DNA from: Lachnospiraceae bacterium
GTDB taxonomy: Bacteria; Bacillota; Clostridia; Lachnospirales; Lachnospiraceae
Reading direction: 5' to 3'
Assembly (NCBI GenBank): GCA_020860755.1
Contig: JAJBTQ010000031.1
Coordinates: 1 to 64,000 of the forward strand
DNA: 64,000 nucleotides
Position numbers and translations under genes: made by a program. This document shows, piece by piece, positions 1-10,396 of this stretch. Each line of letters begins with the position of its first letter. The stretch's first letter is position 1. Under the pieces are notes generated by a model. The model ran no database searches. It was not told the origin of the DNA and saw nothing but the letters and a program-made list of their open reading frames with translations.

Positions 1-1
1 G

Positions 2-2284
2 ACAAACGAACGCCCCGCGGGAGAGCGTCCGTCAAGGCCTGCGGGAGAGCGTCCGGCAAGGCCTGCGGGAGAGCGTCCGGCGAGATCTGCGGGTGAAAGA
101 CCGCAACGCAGCCAGAGTGAGGCGGGAGACCGCCCGAAAAGAAGACCGGTAAGACAAGAGGGGGAAAGATATGTCCAAGGCGAAAAAGGCAGTCAAGAGA
201 ATCGAAAGAGTGACGGCCGTCCTCACAGTTCTGCCAACCGTGATTCAGTTGATCGTGGTAGTCGTGCAGATAGTTCAGGTCGTTACAAAGAACAGAGAGA
301 CAGAGTAGCGCGCGACTCTTCGCGTCAGGGCCCGGATTCAGGCAGAGCTGCCGGCGGTGAAGCTCAGAAAAAATCAGGCCAGGGCGGAGGCAAAAATGCC
401 GCCAAGCGCAAAAAGCAGGATTACGATAAGAGAAGCAAAAAGCAGCAAAATTACGTCAACCTGGAAAAAAAGACGGGTCATAAAAAACGGAATGCAGTTC
501 CGCAGGCACCGGGATCCAAGGATACAGATGAGATTCGGACCATCGTTCTTCCGGAATATCTGACCGTTCGCGAACTCGCGGATATCATGAAAGTCCCGGC
601 TTCGGATGTTGTAAAAAAACTGTTCATGCAGGGCGTTATGGCCACCGTAAATCAGGAGATCGATTATGACAAGGCCGAAGAGATCGCTCTGGAGTATAAC
701 TGCATCGCAGAGCCGGAAGAAAAAGTGGATGTTATCGCGGAACTCTTAAAAGAAGACGAAGAAGAGGACGAAAATCTTGTCACGAGGCCGCCGGTCGTCT
801 GTGTCATGGGACATGTCGACCACGGAAAAACATCCCTTCTCGATGCGATCCGGAATACCCGTGTTACTGACAAAGAGGCAGGCGGCATTACGCAGGCGAT
901 CGGAGCATCTGTGGTTTCGATCAACGGGCAGAAGATTACGTTTCTCGACACCCCGGGACACGAAGCGTTTACCGCGATGCGTATGCGCGGAGCCAACTCC
1001 ACCGATATCGCCATTTTGGTCGTTGCTGCGGACGACGGCATCATGCCGCAGACCATAGAGGCGATCAACCATTCGAAAGCGGCAGGCGTGGAACTGATCG
1101 TTGCCATCAATAAAATAGATAAAGCGGGCGCGAACATCGATAAGGTAAAACAGGAGCTGACAGAGTATGAACTGGTTCCTGAGGATTGGGGTGGAACCAC
1201 GATCTGTGTGCCGGTTTCCGCAAAAACGGGAGAGGGGATCACAGATCTTTTGGAGATGATCCTCTTAAGTGCCGAAGTGCTGGAGCTTAAAGCAAATCCG
1301 AATCGAAACGCCAGAGGGCTTGTCATTGAGGCTCAGTTGGATAAAGGCCGCGGACCGGTTGCAACTGTCCTCGTGCAGAAGGGGACTTTAAAAGTAGGTC
1401 AGTACATGGCTGCAGGTAGCTGCTACGGCAGAGTCCGCGCCATGATCGACGATGAGGGCCGGCGTGTCAAGGAGGCCGGACCATCCATGCCGGTAGAGGT
1501 ACTGGGTCTTTCGAGTGTGCCCAATGCCGGAGAAGTGTTTATGGTCTGCAACTCGGAGCGGGAGGCGAGAGAATTCGCCGAGACGTTCGTCGCACAGGAC
1601 AGAGAACGGCTTCTGGAGGAAACCAGGGCCAGGATGTCTCTGGACGATATCTTCTCCCAGATTCAGGCCGGTAATCTCAAAGAACTGGATCTGATCGTAA
1701 AAGCGGATGTTCAGGGTTCTGTAGAGGCAGTGAAACAGAGCCTCACCAAACTTTCCAATGATGAAGTGGTCGTGAAGGTGATCCACGGCGGCGTTGGCAA
1801 CATCAATGAATCCGATGTATCCCTGGCCGCTGCATCCAATGCTGTAATCATAGGATTTAATGTAAAACCGGATCCGATCGCTAAGTCCACTGCAGAGCAG
1901 GAAAATGTGGATATCCGTCTCTACAACGTCATATACAAGGCAATCGAGGACGTCGAAGCCGCGATGAAGGGTATGCTGGATCCGATTTATGAGGAGCGGG
2001 TCATCGGCCATGCCGAAGTCCGTCAGATCTTTAAGGCATCCGGTGTCGGCAATATCGCAGGCTCCTATGTGACTGACGGCGTGATCGAGCGCGGATGCGG
2101 GATTCGGATCTTCCGGGACGAGGAACAGATCTATGAGGGCTCCCTCGCCTCCTTAAAACGCTTTAAGGATGACGCGAAAGAGGTAAAGTCCGGTTATGAG
2201 TGCGGCCTTGTCTTTGAAGACTTCAATGATATCGCGGAAGGGGATGTTGTGGAGGCCTTTAAGATGTTTGAGATTCCGAGGTGA
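2..2284 (+). CDS. infB: Translation initiation factor IF-2 (5' end outside the window)
   Basis: IF-2 is the GTPase that places fMet-tRNA on the 30S subunit and promotes 50S joining. The reading frame is open from base 2, so the true start lies to the left. The first ~190 visible codons are a basic, disordered Arg/Gly/Pro/Lys-rich linker that opens with 24-bp tandem repeats. The IF2-N motif ([10 protein letters not shown]) follows, then the GTPase domain with GHVDHGKT (from base 809), DTPGHE (from base 947) and NKID (from base 1109), then the C-terminal beta-barrel domains that bind initiator tRNA. The ATG at 587 is internal and is not the start. The gene heads the infB-rbfA-nrnA-truB-ribF operon. 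Identity is certain. Confidence 0.97.
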   Translation, partial: TNERPAGERPSRPAGERPARPAGERPARSAGERPQRSQSEAGDRPKRRPVRQEGERYVQGEKGSQENRKSDGRPHSSANRDSVDRGSRADSSGRYKEQRDRVARDSSRQGPDSGRAAGGEAQKKSGQGGGKNAAKRKKQDYDKRSKKQQNYVNLEKKTGHKKRNAVPQAPGSKDTDEIRTIVLPEYLTVRELADIMKVPASDVVKKLFMQGVMATVNQEIDYDKAEEIALEYNCIAEPEEKVDVIAELLKEDEEEDENLVTRPPVVCVMGHVDHGKTSLLDAIRNTRVTDKEAGGITQAIGASVVSINGQKITFLDTPGHEAFTAMRMRGANSTDIAILVVAADDGIMPQTIEAINHSKAAGVELIVAINKIDKAGANIDKVKQELTEYELVPEDWGGTTICVPVSAKTGEGITDLLEMILLSAEVLELKANPNRNARGLVIEAQLDKGRGPVATVLVQKGTLKVGQYMAAGSCYGRVRAMIDDEGRRVKEAGPSMPVEVLGLSSVPNAGEVFMVCNSEREAREFAETFVAQDRERLLEETRARMSLDDIFSQIQAGNLKELDLIVKADVQGSVEAVKQSLTKLSNDEVVVKVIHGGVGNINESDVSLAAASNAVIIGFNVKPDPIAKSTAEQENVDIRLYNVIYKAIEDVEAAMKGMLDPIYEERVIGHAEVRQIFKASGVGNIAGSYVTDGVIERGCGIRIFRDEEQIYEGSLASLKRFKDDAKEVKSGYECGLVFEDFNDIAEGDVVEAFKMFEIPR
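17..112 (+). repeat. 24-bp in-frame tandem repeat in the infB linker
   Basis: Three near-identical 24-bp units begin at 17, 41 and 65, and a degenerate fourth at 89. Each encodes an eight-residue Ala-Gly-Glu-Arg-Pro-type unit. The length is a multiple of three, so copy-number change keeps the frame. The array may continue beyond the left edge. Confidence 0.85.
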
Positions 2285-2309
2285 CAGGGTACCTGCTACC
2301 GGAGGTAAT

Positions 2310-2678
2310 ATGAAAAAGAACAGCAGAAAAAATTATAGAATCAATGAGGATGTGATGCGTGAAATGACCTATATCATCCGTGAGGAGATTACAGATCCGC
2401 GCATCCATCCGATGACATCCGTCTCCGGAGTGGAAGTGGCGCCCGACTTAAAGACCTGCAAGGTCTATATCAGTGTCCTGGGCGATGAGAAAGCACGCGA
2501 GGAGACAATGGAAGGCTTAAAGAGTGCCGCCGGATATGCGAGAAAATGCCTTGCGCAGTCTCTCAATCTGCGCCTTACGCCGGAGATCCGATTTATCGAG
2601 GATCAGTCCATCGCGCAGGGAGTTGAGATGATCCATAAGATTGACGAGGTAAACGCAAAAGACGCGGAGAAAAAGTAG
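2310..2678 (+). CDS. rbfA: Ribosome-binding factor A
   Basis: RbfA binds the 30S subunit late in assembly and is needed for 16S rRNA 5'-end maturation. The 122-residue product has the usual length and one KH-like fold. It shows the family features MREMTYIIREEITDPR near the N-terminus and the VYISVLG strand. The frame is open further upstream inside infB, but the ATG at 2310 is chosen because GGAGGT lies at 2301-2306. It starts 26 bases after the infB stop, in the classic infB-rbfA order. Confidence 0.95.
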   Translation: MKKNSRKNYRINEDVMREMTYIIREEITDPRIHPMTSVSGVEVAPDLKTCKVYISVLGDEKAREETMEGLKSAAGYARKCLAQSLNLRLTPEIRFIEDQSIAQGVEMIHKIDEVNAKDAEKK

Positions 2679-2687
2679 GAGGAGAGT

Positions 2688-3638
2688 ATGATCACTCTGG
2701 ATTCCTGTCTGAACCGGATCACTTCTGCAGCGATCGCCGGACATGTCAGGCCTGATGGAGACAGTGTCGGTGCCTGCCTGGCTGTTTACAATTATATCTG
2801 TGACAATTATCCGGATATCCGGGCTGATGTTTATCTCGAGCCGATCCCCGCAAAATTTTCATTTTTAAAGAACGCGGATCGGATCCGGGATCCAAAGAAG
2901 GCGGACGGATCCGCATCCTATGATGTGTTCTTCTCGCTGGACTGCGGAGATGAGGAGAGACTGGGTGGTGCCGCAGCTTTTTTTCGTTCGGCAAAGTACA
3001 CGGTCTGTGTGGATCATCATCTTACAAACAGCAGCTTTGCCCGGGTTAATGAGGTCGATCCGAATGCAAGTTCCACGTCCGAGCTTATCTTTCGAATGAT
3101 GGATCCGGACAAGGTCACGGAAGAGATCGCGGAATGCCTGTATCTCGGCATTGTTCATGACACAGGTGTGTTTCAGTATTCCTGCACTTCACCGGAGACG
3201 ATGCGGATCGCGGGAGAGTTGATGGCAAAGGGGATCCCCTATTCACGGATCGTGGATGAGACTTACTACATCCGCTCATATCCCCAGCAGAAAATATGGG
3301 GAAAAGCGCTCCTTACTTCCCGTCTCTTTTTCAACGGAGCATGTATCGTTTCCACCGTTACCCAAAAAGATATGGAACAGTATCAGGTGACACCGGAGGA
3401 CTTGGACGGGATCGTCAGTGAGCTGCGCTCGACATCCGGAGTCGAGGTGGCGGTTTTTCTCTATGAGACAACAGAGGGTTATAAGATCAGTCTGCGCTCT
3501 GCCTCCTATGTGGATGTGGCAAAGATCGCGCTGACATTTGGCGGCGGCGGCCATGCAAGGGCGGCCGGAGCATCTGCTGATGGAGATCCGGAGGAAATCC
3601 TTCATAAGCTGCTGCCCATGATCGGGGAGCAGCTCTAG
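2688..3638 (+). CDS. nrnA: DHH-family bifunctional oligoribonuclease / pAp phosphatase (NrnA-like)
   Basis: NrnA-type enzymes degrade nano-RNAs and remove the 3' phosphate from pAp, using two metal ions. The 316-residue protein has motif HVRPDGDSVG (residues 19-28), the DHH triad at 109-111, and the DHHA1 substrate-binding motif GGGGHARAAG around residue 285. AGGAGGAG directly precedes the ATG. It sits nine bases after rbfA, the usual clostridial order rbfA-nrnA-truB. Cytoplasmic. The family assignment is firm; substrate preference is inferred from homology. Confidence 0.93.
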   Translation: MITLDSCLNRITSAAIAGHVRPDGDSVGACLAVYNYICDNYPDIRADVYLEPIPAKFSFLKNADRIRDPKKADGSASYDVFFSLDCGDEERLGGAAAFFRSAKYTVCVDHHLTNSSFARVNEVDPNASSTSELIFRMMDPDKVTEEIAECLYLGIVHDTGVFQYSCTSPETMRIAGELMAKGIPYSRIVDETYYIRSYPQQKIWGKALLTSRLFFNGACIVSTVTQKDMEQYQVTPEDLDGIVSELRSTSGVEVAVFLYETTEGYKISLRSASYVDVAKIALTFGGGGHARAAGASADGDPEEILHKLLPMIGEQL

Positions 3639-3665
3639 CCTCAGACGGCTGTGCTCGGAGGTTTT

Positions 3666-4592
3666 ATGTATCACGGGATCATTAACGTATACAAAGAGAA
3701 AGGATGGACTTCCTTCGATGTAGTGGCGAAGCTCCGCGGGATCTGCGGGCAGAAAAAGATCGGACACACCGGGACTCTGGATCCGGATGCGGAGGGAGTA
3801 CTGCCGGTCTGTCTCGGAAATGCAACCAAGATCAGCGGGATGCTGACGGACCGGGACAAGACATACCGGGCCGTTTTGCTGCTCGGTATCGATACGGATA
3901 CGCAGGATATCACCGGACAAGTGCTAAAAGAGCACGACACGGACGACATAACGGAAGAGATGGTGAGAGATACCATTGCCGGTTTTGTCGGGGAACAGGA
4001 GCAGATTCCTCCCATGTATTCTGCTCTTAAAGTAGACGGAAAAAAGCTGTATGAACTGGCCAGAAAAGGACAGACTGTTTCCCGGGATCCAAGGGAAATA
4101 ACCATATATGAGATAGAGATAAACTCAATCAAGCTGCCCCGCATAACGATGACAGTGCGCTGTTCCAAGGGAACCTATATCCGCACGCTCTGCCATGATA
4201 TCGGTGAGAGACTTGGCTGTTTCGGCACAATGGAACAGCTCACCCGATTGTCAAGCGCGGGATTTGAGATCGAAGATGCACTGCGCCTTGACGACATTGT
4301 AAGACTGCAGGAGGAGGGCCGGCTCGCCGCGTGCATCCATCCGGTTGAGGAAATGTTTTCAGACAGCCCGGCTGTCCGCACAAAAAGGAGCGCTGACCGG
4401 CTGCTCTATAACGGGAACCGAATCCCGGCCGGACAGATTGAGGGTAGTCTTCCGGAAGATTCACAGATCCGGATGCGGGATTCCGCCGGAGTGTTCTGCG
4501 GGATATACCGCTGCGACGACCCGGATCAGGGATGTTATCCGGTCAGGATGTTTCTCCCGGATGAAAGAGATACGGACGGAAAGAGAGCATGA
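3666..4592 (+). CDS. truB: tRNA pseudouridine(55) synthase
   Basis: TruB converts U55 of the tRNA T-loop to pseudouridine. The catalytic motif GHTGTLDPDAEG is at residues 33-44, with Asp39 the predicted nucleophile. The length (308 residues) is typical. A GTG at 3651 opens the frame, but the ATG at 3666 follows CGGAGG (3656-3661) at good spacing and gives the family-typical N-terminus (HGIINVYKEKGWTS). The stop codon overlaps the ribF start (ATGA), indicating translational coupling. Confidence 0.96.
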   Translation: MYHGIINVYKEKGWTSFDVVAKLRGICGQKKIGHTGTLDPDAEGVLPVCLGNATKISGMLTDRDKTYRAVLLLGIDTDTQDITGQVLKEHDTDDITEEMVRDTIAGFVGEQEQIPPMYSALKVDGKKLYELARKGQTVSRDPREITIYEIEINSIKLPRITMTVRCSKGTYIRTLCHDIGERLGCFGTMEQLTRLSSAGFEIEDALRLDDIVRLQEEGRLAACIHPVEEMFSDSPAVRTKRSADRLLYNGNRIPAGQIEGSLPEDSQIRMRDSAGVFCGIYRCDDPDQGCYPVRMFLPDERDTDGKRA

Positions 4593-5521
4593 AGTATTTC
4601 AGAGACACAATGGATTTCAATATTCGTGAACCGTCCTCGATCGCCCTTGGAAAGTTTGACGGACTGCATCAGGGGCACAGGAAGCTTCTTGAAGAGATCA
4701 AAAATAAAGCGGAGAGCGGATGCAAAAGCGTGGTATTTACATTTGACATTCCGCCGGGTTCGCTCTCTGACAAAAATTATAAGGTCCTTTTGACTAATCA
4801 GGAAAAAGAAGGACTCTTTTCTGAGGCCGGGATTGACTATGTCATTGAATGTCCCTTCACGGACGAGTTTAAGAAGATGGAGCCCGATGAGTTTCTCCGT
4901 TTTCTGACCAGCCGGATCGACGTAAAACAGATCGCAGTGGGAACCGATTTTCGTTTCGGACGTGACCGAAAGGGAAGCTGCAGGGATCTGATCGAACGGG
5001 AACGGGAATTCGGATATCAGACCGTGGTCGTGGATAAAGTTATGGATCAGGGAAAAGATATCAGCAGTACACGCATTCGGGAGCATATTCAAAACGGCGA
5101 AATGGAAGAGGCAAACCGACTGCTTGGCTATTCCTATTTTTTGACGGCAGGCGTACAGCACGGGAGCGGGGTCGGCAGGAGGATCGGAGCTCCGACGGTG
5201 AACCAGCTTCCGCCGGAAAACAAACTTCTCCCAAAAAACGGCGTATATGTGTCTGTGGCTGTCTTGGACGACAGATGCTGGTACGGGGTCAGCGACATCG
5301 GATATAAGCCGACGATCGAAGGAGAACATCCGCTCGGAGTAGAGACTCACTTGTTTGATTTTGATGAGGAGGTCTATGACAGGGAAATCCGGGTTGCTTT
5401 TCTCTCATACCTCCGTCCGGAGCAGCGGTTTGACTCCGTTTCTGACCTGAGCAGGCAAGTGGCAAAAGACTGTGAAAATGCACAGAATATTTGCGAAAAC
5501 ATAACTTTACAAAGATTTTGA
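4589..5521 (+). CDS. ribF: Bifunctional riboflavin kinase / FAD synthetase
   Basis: RibF phosphorylates riboflavin to FMN and adenylylates FMN to FAD. The N-terminal nucleotidyltransferase domain carries [10 protein letters not shown] (residues 21-30) and the SSTRIREHI signature. The C-terminal flavokinase domain begins near [12 protein letters not shown], a slightly changed form of the usual G-x-x-G-x-P-T-A/V-N. Its ATG overlaps the truB stop. The last codons contain the -35 element of the rpsO promoter. Confidence 0.94.
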   Translation: MKYFRDTMDFNIREPSSIALGKFDGLHQGHRKLLEEIKNKAESGCKSVVFTFDIPPGSLSDKNYKVLLTNQEKEGLFSEAGIDYVIECPFTDEFKKMEPDEFLRFLTSRIDVKQIAVGTDFRFGRDRKGSCRDLIEREREFGYQTVVVDKVMDQGKDISSTRIREHIQNGEMEEANRLLGYSYFLTAGVQHGSGVGRRIGAPTVNQLPPENKLLPKNGVYVSVAVLDDRCWYGVSDIGYKPTIEGEHPLGVETHLFDFDEEVYDREIRVAFLSYLRPEQRFDSVSDLSRQVAKDCENAQNICENITLQRF

Positions 5522-5534
5522 TTTATGCTATAGT
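5506..5534 (+). promoter_or_regulatory. Sigma-A promoter of rpsO
   Basis: TTTACA (5506-5511), 17-base spacer, TATAGT (5529-5534). It overlaps the ribF stop codon and lies about 110 bases upstream of rpsO, leaving room for the structured leader. Confidence 0.75.
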
Positions 5535-5540
5535 ATCTAG

Positions 5541-5643
5541 GCGTGAGCATAAACAGCCCATACTCAGTGCGTGGAATCTCCGACCCGCACCTGGTAGCTC
5601 ACGGTTTGGGGCGATTTTATTTAAAGTGAAGGAGGAAATCGGT
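5541..5643 (+). promoter_or_regulatory. Ribosomal protein S15 mRNA leader (autoregulatory structure)
   Basis: CGTGAGC (5542-5548) pairs perfectly with GCTCACG (5597-5603). Inside it GTGCG (5567-5571) pairs with CGCAC (5586-5590). This leaves a junction with unpaired arms, like the multi-helix leaders by which S15 represses its own translation in Firmicutes. It is followed by AAGGAGG and the rpsO ATG. The pairing is seen directly; the regulatory role is inferred from known rpsO leaders. Confidence 0.65.
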
Positions 5644-5910
5644 ATGATTTCAAAAGAGAAAAAGACAGCCATTATAGAAGAATATGGCAGAAGACCCGGC
5701 GATACCGGCTCACCGGAAGTACAGATCGCTATCCTTACAGCGCGGATCAAGGAGCTCACAGAGCATCTGAAAGAGCACCCGAATGACAAGCATTCCCGCC
5801 GCGGCATGTACAAGATGGTAGGACAGCGGCGCGGGCTGCTTGAATATTTAAAGAGAACCGATCTTGAGGGATACCGGGAACTGATTGCAAAATTAGGTAT
5901 TAGAAGATAA
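5644..5910 (+). CDS. rpsO: 30S ribosomal protein S15
   Basis: S15 is a primary 16S rRNA binder in the central domain of the 30S subunit. The 88-residue product is full length, with the family core [14 protein letters not shown] and the conserved [20 protein letters not shown] region. The frame opens at 5491 inside ribF, but the ATG at 5644, after AAGGAGG, gives the standard N-terminus MISKEKK. It has its own promoter and leader and is followed by pnp, as in most bacteria. Confidence 0.97.
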   Translation: MISKEKKTAIIEEYGRRPGDTGSPEVQIAILTARIKELTEHLKEHPNDKHSRRGMYKMVGQRRGLLEYLKRTDLEGYRELIAKLGIRR

Positions 5911-5926
5911 GTTTAAGATAAAGTAG

Positions 5927-5956
5927 GCGAGAGATACTTTTAAAAGTATTTCTCGC
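5927..5956 (+). promoter_or_regulatory. Long hairpin between rpsO and pnp
   Basis: A 15-base arm (5927-5941) is complementary to 5942-5956 with one G-U pair. No long U-run follows, so it is a poor terminator. It may be a leaky attenuator or an RNA-processing site. In E. coli the rpsO-pnp gap also contains a processed hairpin, but equivalence here is inference. Confidence 0.6.
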
Positions 5957-5981
5957 TCTTTGTGTGGAAGGAGACGAACAG

Positions 5982-8078
5982 ATGAAGACATTTTCTATGG
6001 AACTGGCCGGAAGAACGCTGAGTATTGATGTCGGCCGGGTCGCCGCTCAGGCAAATGGAGCGGCACTGATGCACTATGGTGATACGGTTGTGTTATCGAC
6101 GGCAACCGCATCGGACAAGCCCAGGGAAGGAATTGATTTTTTTCCGCTGAGCGTGGAGTTTGAGGAAAAGATGTATTCCGTCGGGAAGATCCCTGGCGGC
6201 TTCAACAAGAGAGAGGGCAGGGCTTCGGAGAATTCCGTGCTGACCGCGCGCGTCATTGACCGTCCGATGCGGCCCCTGTTCCCCAAAGATTACCGAAACG
6301 ACGTGCTGCTGGACAATCTTGTCCTTTCCGTCGATCCGGAAAACAGGCCGGAACTGCTCGCCATGATCGGCTCCGCCGTCGCCACCTGTATTTCCGATAT
6401 CCCGTTTGCGGGACCCTGTGCGATGACACAGATCGGTATGAAGGACGGCGAGTTTGTCGTAAATCCCTCCCAGGTTGTCTGGGATGAGGGCGATCTTCAG
6501 CTTACTGTGGCATCCACCATGGAAAAGGTCATTATGATCGAGGCGGGAGCCAATGAGATAAAGGAAGATAAGATGATCGAGGCCATCTACATGGCACATG
6601 AGATCAATCAGCAGATCAACGCGTTTATCAATGAGATCGTCGCCGAGGTCGGCCGGGAAAAGCATATATATGAGAGTTATTCCGTTCCGGAAGAACTGTT
6701 TGCCGCGATCCGTGAAGTCATTCCCCCGGAAAAAATGGAGGAAGCGGTCTTTACGGACAGAAAACAGGATGAGCAGGAGAATATCCGGGCGATCACCGCA
6801 GTACTGGAGGAAAAGTTCGCGGGTAACGAGGAGTGGCTTGCGGTCCTCGACGAGGCGATCTATCAGTATCAGAAGAAGACGGTTCGCAAGATGATCTTAG
6901 AGGATCACAAGCGTCCAGACGGACGAGCGATCACGGACATCCGTCATCTGGCGGCAGAGGTCGATCTCATCCCCCGCGTACACGGCTCCGCCATGTTTAC
7001 CCGCGGTCAGACTCAGATCTGCACGATCATCACGCTGGCTCCCATGTCCGATCATCAGAGAATAGACGGACTTGACGAGAACATCACAAGCAAGCGCTAT
7101 ATGCATCAGTATGATTTTCCCTCCTACTCAGTAGGTGAGACAAAACCGCCCAGAGGTCCGGGTCGGCGGGAGATCGGACACGGGGCTCTGGCAGAGAAGG
7201 CTCTGATTCCGGTGCTTCCCAGTGAGGAGGAGTTCCCCTATGCGATCCGTGCGGTATCCGAGACATTTGAATCCAACGGCTCCACATCCCAAGCAAGTAT
7301 CTGCGCATCCAGCATGTCCCTGATGGCAGCGGGCGTTCCGATCAAAAAGCCGGTTGCCGGCATTTCCTGCGGGCTTGTGACCGGTGAGACGGACGATGAC
7401 TACATCGTGCTCACCGATATTCAGGGTATCGAGGATTTCTTCGGCGATATGGACTTTAAAGTCGCCGGCACCCGCGACGGGATCACGGCGATCCAGATGG
7501 ATATCAAGATCCACGGACTGACAAGACCGATTGTCGAGGAAGCGATCCACCGGACTAAAGAGGCGAGAATGTTCATCCTTGACGAGGTAATGGATCGGGC
7601 GATCCATGAGCCGCGTCCGACGGTCGGGCCCTACGCACCGAAGATCATCTCCATGCAGATCGATCCTCAGAAGATCGGCGATGTGGTCGGACAGAGAGGA
7701 AAGACCATCAATACGATCATCGAGGAGACCGGCACGAAGATCGATATCAACGACGACGGTGTGGTCTCCATCTGCGGTACGGATCAGGAGATGATGGAGA
7801 AGGCGAAAAACTATGTCGATATCATTGTGACTGACTTCGAGAAGGGACAGGTCCTTACCGGAACAGTGGTCAGCATCAAGGAGTTTGGCGCGTTCATCGA
7901 GTTTGCTCCCGGCAAGGAGGGCATGGTTCACATTTCCAACATGTCGAATCACCGGATCAACCGGGTCGAGGATGTCCTGACACTCGGAGATAAGGTGACG
8001 GTTGTCTGCCTCGGAAAAGACCGGCAGGGACGGATCAGTTTCCGGCTGGAAAATGTAAAAGAGAAAAAGAAAAAATAA
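5982..8078 (+). CDS. pnp: Polyribonucleotide nucleotidyltransferase (PNPase)
   Basis: PNPase is a 3'-to-5' phosphorolytic exoribonuclease that degrades mRNA as a trimeric ring. The 698-residue protein has two RNase PH-like halves (GKIPGGFNKREGRASE in the first, PRGPGRREIGHGALAE in the second). A KH domain follows (IGDVVGQRGKTINTI), then a C-terminal S1 domain (GTVVSIKEFGAFIEF). The GTG at 5964 is in frame, but the ATG at 5982 is preferred because GAAGGAGA lies just upstream. Confidence 0.97.
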   Translation: MKTFSMELAGRTLSIDVGRVAAQANGAALMHYGDTVVLSTATASDKPREGIDFFPLSVEFEEKMYSVGKIPGGFNKREGRASENSVLTARVIDRPMRPLFPKDYRNDVLLDNLVLSVDPENRPELLAMIGSAVATCISDIPFAGPCAMTQIGMKDGEFVVNPSQVVWDEGDLQLTVASTMEKVIMIEAGANEIKEDKMIEAIYMAHEINQQINAFINEIVAEVGREKHIYESYSVPEELFAAIREVIPPEKMEEAVFTDRKQDEQENIRAITAVLEEKFAGNEEWLAVLDEAIYQYQKKTVRKMILEDHKRPDGRAITDIRHLAAEVDLIPRVHGSAMFTRGQTQICTIITLAPMSDHQRIDGLDENITSKRYMHQYDFPSYSVGETKPPRGPGRREIGHGALAEKALIPVLPSEEEFPYAIRAVSETFESNGSTSQASICASSMSLMAAGVPIKKPVAGISCGLVTGETDDDYIVLTDIQGIEDFFGDMDFKVAGTRDGITAIQMDIKIHGLTRPIVEEAIHRTKEARMFILDEVMDRAIHEPRPTVGPYAPKIISMQIDPQKIGDVVGQRGKTINTIIEETGTKIDINDDGVVSICGTDQEMMEKAKNYVDIIVTDFEKGQVLTGTVVSIKEFGAFIEFAPGKEGMVHISNMSNHRINRVEDVLTLGDKVTVVCLGKDRQGRISFRLENVKEKKKK

Positions 8079-8104
8079 GGCAGGAAATGCCGCTTCCATA
8101 TTGA

Positions 8105-8138
8105 GAAGCCGCTGTGGATTTACAGCGGCTTCCTATAT
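8105..8138 (+). terminator. Probable Rho-independent terminator after pnp
   Basis: GAAGCCGCTG (8105-8114) pairs with CAGCGGCTTC (8123-8132), a 10-bp GC-rich stem with an 8-base loop. The following tract (CTATATGTT) is only weakly U-rich, so efficiency may be modest. The region from 8138 to 8240 is AT-rich and must hold the hppA promoter, but I could not place one with confidence. Confidence 0.65.
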
Positions 8139-8250
8139 GTTAAATGCATTATATTATATACAACATCACGGGTTGTAGAGATTGACTAACAGTGGAATAT
8201 AACTGAGAGTAGCACTAGAAAAATTTTAACCCAAAGGGAGGGATGAAACT

Positions 8251-10251
8251 ATGATCATGTGGACTCTTATCATTCCCATCGTAGGAGTCGTTGCACTGCT
8301 GGTCGCACTTGGACTGGCAAGGAGCGTCAGAAAGCAACCGGAAGGCACCGACAGGATGAAGGAGATTTCTTCAGCGATCCAGGAAGGGGCCCGAGCGTTT
8401 CTGTTTTCGGAATATCGGATTCTGATCATCTTTATTGCAGTCGTCTTTGTGGTCCTTGGCATTTTCATCGGATGGAACACAGCGCTTTGCTTCTTAGTCG
8501 GCGCAGCATTCTCCATTCTTGCAGGCTACTGCGGCATGAGTGTTGCGACCCGGGCCAATGTCCGTACCGCGAATGCGGCTCGTGAAAAAGGCATGTCTGC
8601 GGCACTGCCGATCGCATACCACGGCGGAGCGGTCATGGGACTGTGCGTCGTAGGCTTAGGCATCATCGGAGTGAGCCTTATCTTTTTGCTTACCGGAAAC
8701 GATTCCATTTTATTCGGATTCAGCCTTGGGGCATCCTCTGTTGCGCTGTTTGCCCGTGTGGGCGGCGGCATCTATACGAAGGCTGCTGATGTCGGAGCTG
8801 ATCTGGTCGGAAAGGTCGAGGCGGGCATTCCTGAGGATGATCCGCGTAACCCCGCTGTTATCGCCGATAACGTCGGAGATAACGTCGGCGACGTGGCCGG
8901 CATGGGAGCCGATCTTTTTGAGTCCTATGTGGGATCACTCATCTCTGCGATCACACTTGGCCTTCTTGCGACAACCATTACAGGAAACATCGGACAGATC
9001 GGCGGAGCAATCTATCCGCTTATCCTTGCTGCTGTAGGCATTGTGGCCTCCATTATCGGCATCTGTTTTGTGAGAGGCAAGGAAGGCGTGGATCCTCAGA
9101 GAGCTCTCAATACAGGAAGTTATGTTGCAGATATCATTACGGTTGTTGTAGCCATCATTCTTGCAAAGCCGCTGCTTGGCTCATATATGCCCTGCGGAGC
9201 GATCATTGCCGGACTGCTGGTCGGCATCTTCATCGGGCAGGTAACGGAGCGCTACACTTCCGATAAGTACAGATACGTAAAGAGGATCGCGGATCAGTCC
9301 GAGACAGGAGCTGCGACAAATATTATCACCGGTATTGCCGTCGGCATGAACTCCTGCACGATCCCGATCATCCTGATCGCTGTCGGCATCTTTGTCGCCT
9401 ACCGCTTTGCGGGTGTTTACGGCATTGCGCTTGCTGCTGTCGGCATGCTTGCCACGACAGGCAGTACCGTAGCGGTAGATGCATACGGACCCATTGCGGA
9501 TAACGCGGGCGGCATTGCTGAGATGTCAGAGCTTGATGAGAGCGTTCGGGACATCACGGACCATCTGGACTCTGTAGGAAATACAACTGCTGCGATCGGG
9601 AAAGGATTCGCGATCGGTTCTGCTGCACTGACAGCGCTTTCCCTGTTTGTCTCCTATGCCGAGGCAGTTGATCTTACTGTGATCGATCTGCTGGTTCCGA
9701 CCGTTATCGTCGGACTTCTGATCGGCGGTATGCTTCCGTTTTTGTTCTCTTCCATCACAATGCAGGCTGTCTCCAAGGCTGCCAATAAGATGATCGAGGA
9801 GGTGCGCCGGCAGTTTAGGTCAGATCCCGGTATCCTCGAGGGAACGAGTAAGCCGGACTACACGTCCTGTATCGGCATTTCTACCCGAGCATCCCTGCGT
9901 GAGATGATCGTTCCCGGTGTCGTTGCCATTGCGGTTCCGATCGTTGTCGGCATCGTGCTTGGACCTGCGGCGCTTGGAGGACTCTTGGCAGGCGCTCTCG
10001 TAACAGGCGTTATGCTTGCGATCTTTATGGCGAACTCCGGCGGTGCCTGGGATAACGCAAAGAAGTACATCGAGGGCGGTGAGCACGGCGGTAAGGGCAG
10101 CGAGCCTCACAAAGCCGCAGTCGTCGGTGATACGGTCGGTGATCCGTTCAAGGATACATCCGGTCCTTCCATCAACATCCTGATCAAGCTGATGACGATC
10201 GTGGCACTGGTGTTTGCACCGATCTTCATCTCCATCGGAGGACTTCTGTAG
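8251..10251 (+). CDS. hppA: Membrane-bound ion-pumping pyrophosphatase, K+-dependent type
   Basis: This integral membrane enzyme hydrolyses PPi and pumps Na+ or H+. The 666-residue protein has about 16 membrane segments. The PPi-binding signature [13 protein letters not shown] is at ~180-192, followed by the Asp-rich [20 protein letters not shown] region. A second Asp-rich motif ([19 protein letters not shown]) lies near the C-terminus. The segment [10 protein letters not shown] near residue 444 has Ala where K+-independent enzymes carry Lys, pointing to the K+-dependent class; the pumped ion cannot be read with certainty. GGGAGGG precedes the ATG. It stands as a single gene between two hairpins. 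Confidence 0.95.
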   Translation: MIMWTLIIPIVGVVALLVALGLARSVRKQPEGTDRMKEISSAIQEGARAFLFSEYRILIIFIAVVFVVLGIFIGWNTALCFLVGAAFSILAGYCGMSVATRANVRTANAAREKGMSAALPIAYHGGAVMGLCVVGLGIIGVSLIFLLTGNDSILFGFSLGASSVALFARVGGGIYTKAADVGADLVGKVEAGIPEDDPRNPAVIADNVGDNVGDVAGMGADLFESYVGSLISAITLGLLATTITGNIGQIGGAIYPLILAAVGIVASIIGICFVRGKEGVDPQRALNTGSYVADIITVVVAIILAKPLLGSYMPCGAIIAGLLVGIFIGQVTERYTSDKYRYVKRIADQSETGAATNIITGIAVGMNSCTIPIILIAVGIFVAYRFAGVYGIALAAVGMLATTGSTVAVDAYGPIADNAGGIAEMSELDESVRDITDHLDSVGNTTAAIGKGFAIGSAALTALSLFVSYAEAVDLTVIDLLVPTVIVGLLIGGMLPFLFSSITMQAVSKAANKMIEEVRRQFRSDPGILEGTSKPDYTSCIGISTRASLREMIVPGVVAIAVPIVVGIVLGPAALGGLLAGALVTGVMLAIFMANSGGAWDNAKKYIEGGEHGGKGSEPHKAAVVGDTVGDPFKDTSGPSINILIKLMTIVALVFAPIFISIGGLL

Positions 10252-10294
10252 CATTTGGCTGTAGGAGATCACATAAGATTACATAGAACTGAGG

Positions 10295-10327
10295 ACCGCC
10301 GCACTTTTTAGGTGCGGCGGTTTTTTG
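10295..10327 (+). terminator. Rho-independent terminator after hppA
   Basis: ACCGCCGCAC (10295-10304) pairs with GTGCGGCGGT (10312-10321) and is followed by TTTTTTG. It lies between the convergent hppA and CoA-transferase genes. A role for the opposite strand is less likely, because no A-run precedes it. Confidence 0.9.
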
Positions 10328-10396
10328 ATGTAAGTATTTTAGATGTAAGTATTTTTGACATAAGTGTTTGATTGTCTGTATTGATTCGAAGACGTT

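Noticed and set aside
7128..8099. A 323-codon minus-strand frame inside pnp
   Set aside because: Shadow of a strongly coding plus-strand gene; its His/Asp/Leu-rich composition matches antisense of pnp codons.
8183..8205. TTGACT with TATAAC as the hppA promoter
   Set aside because: The spacing is only about 10 bases, too short for a sigma-A promoter.
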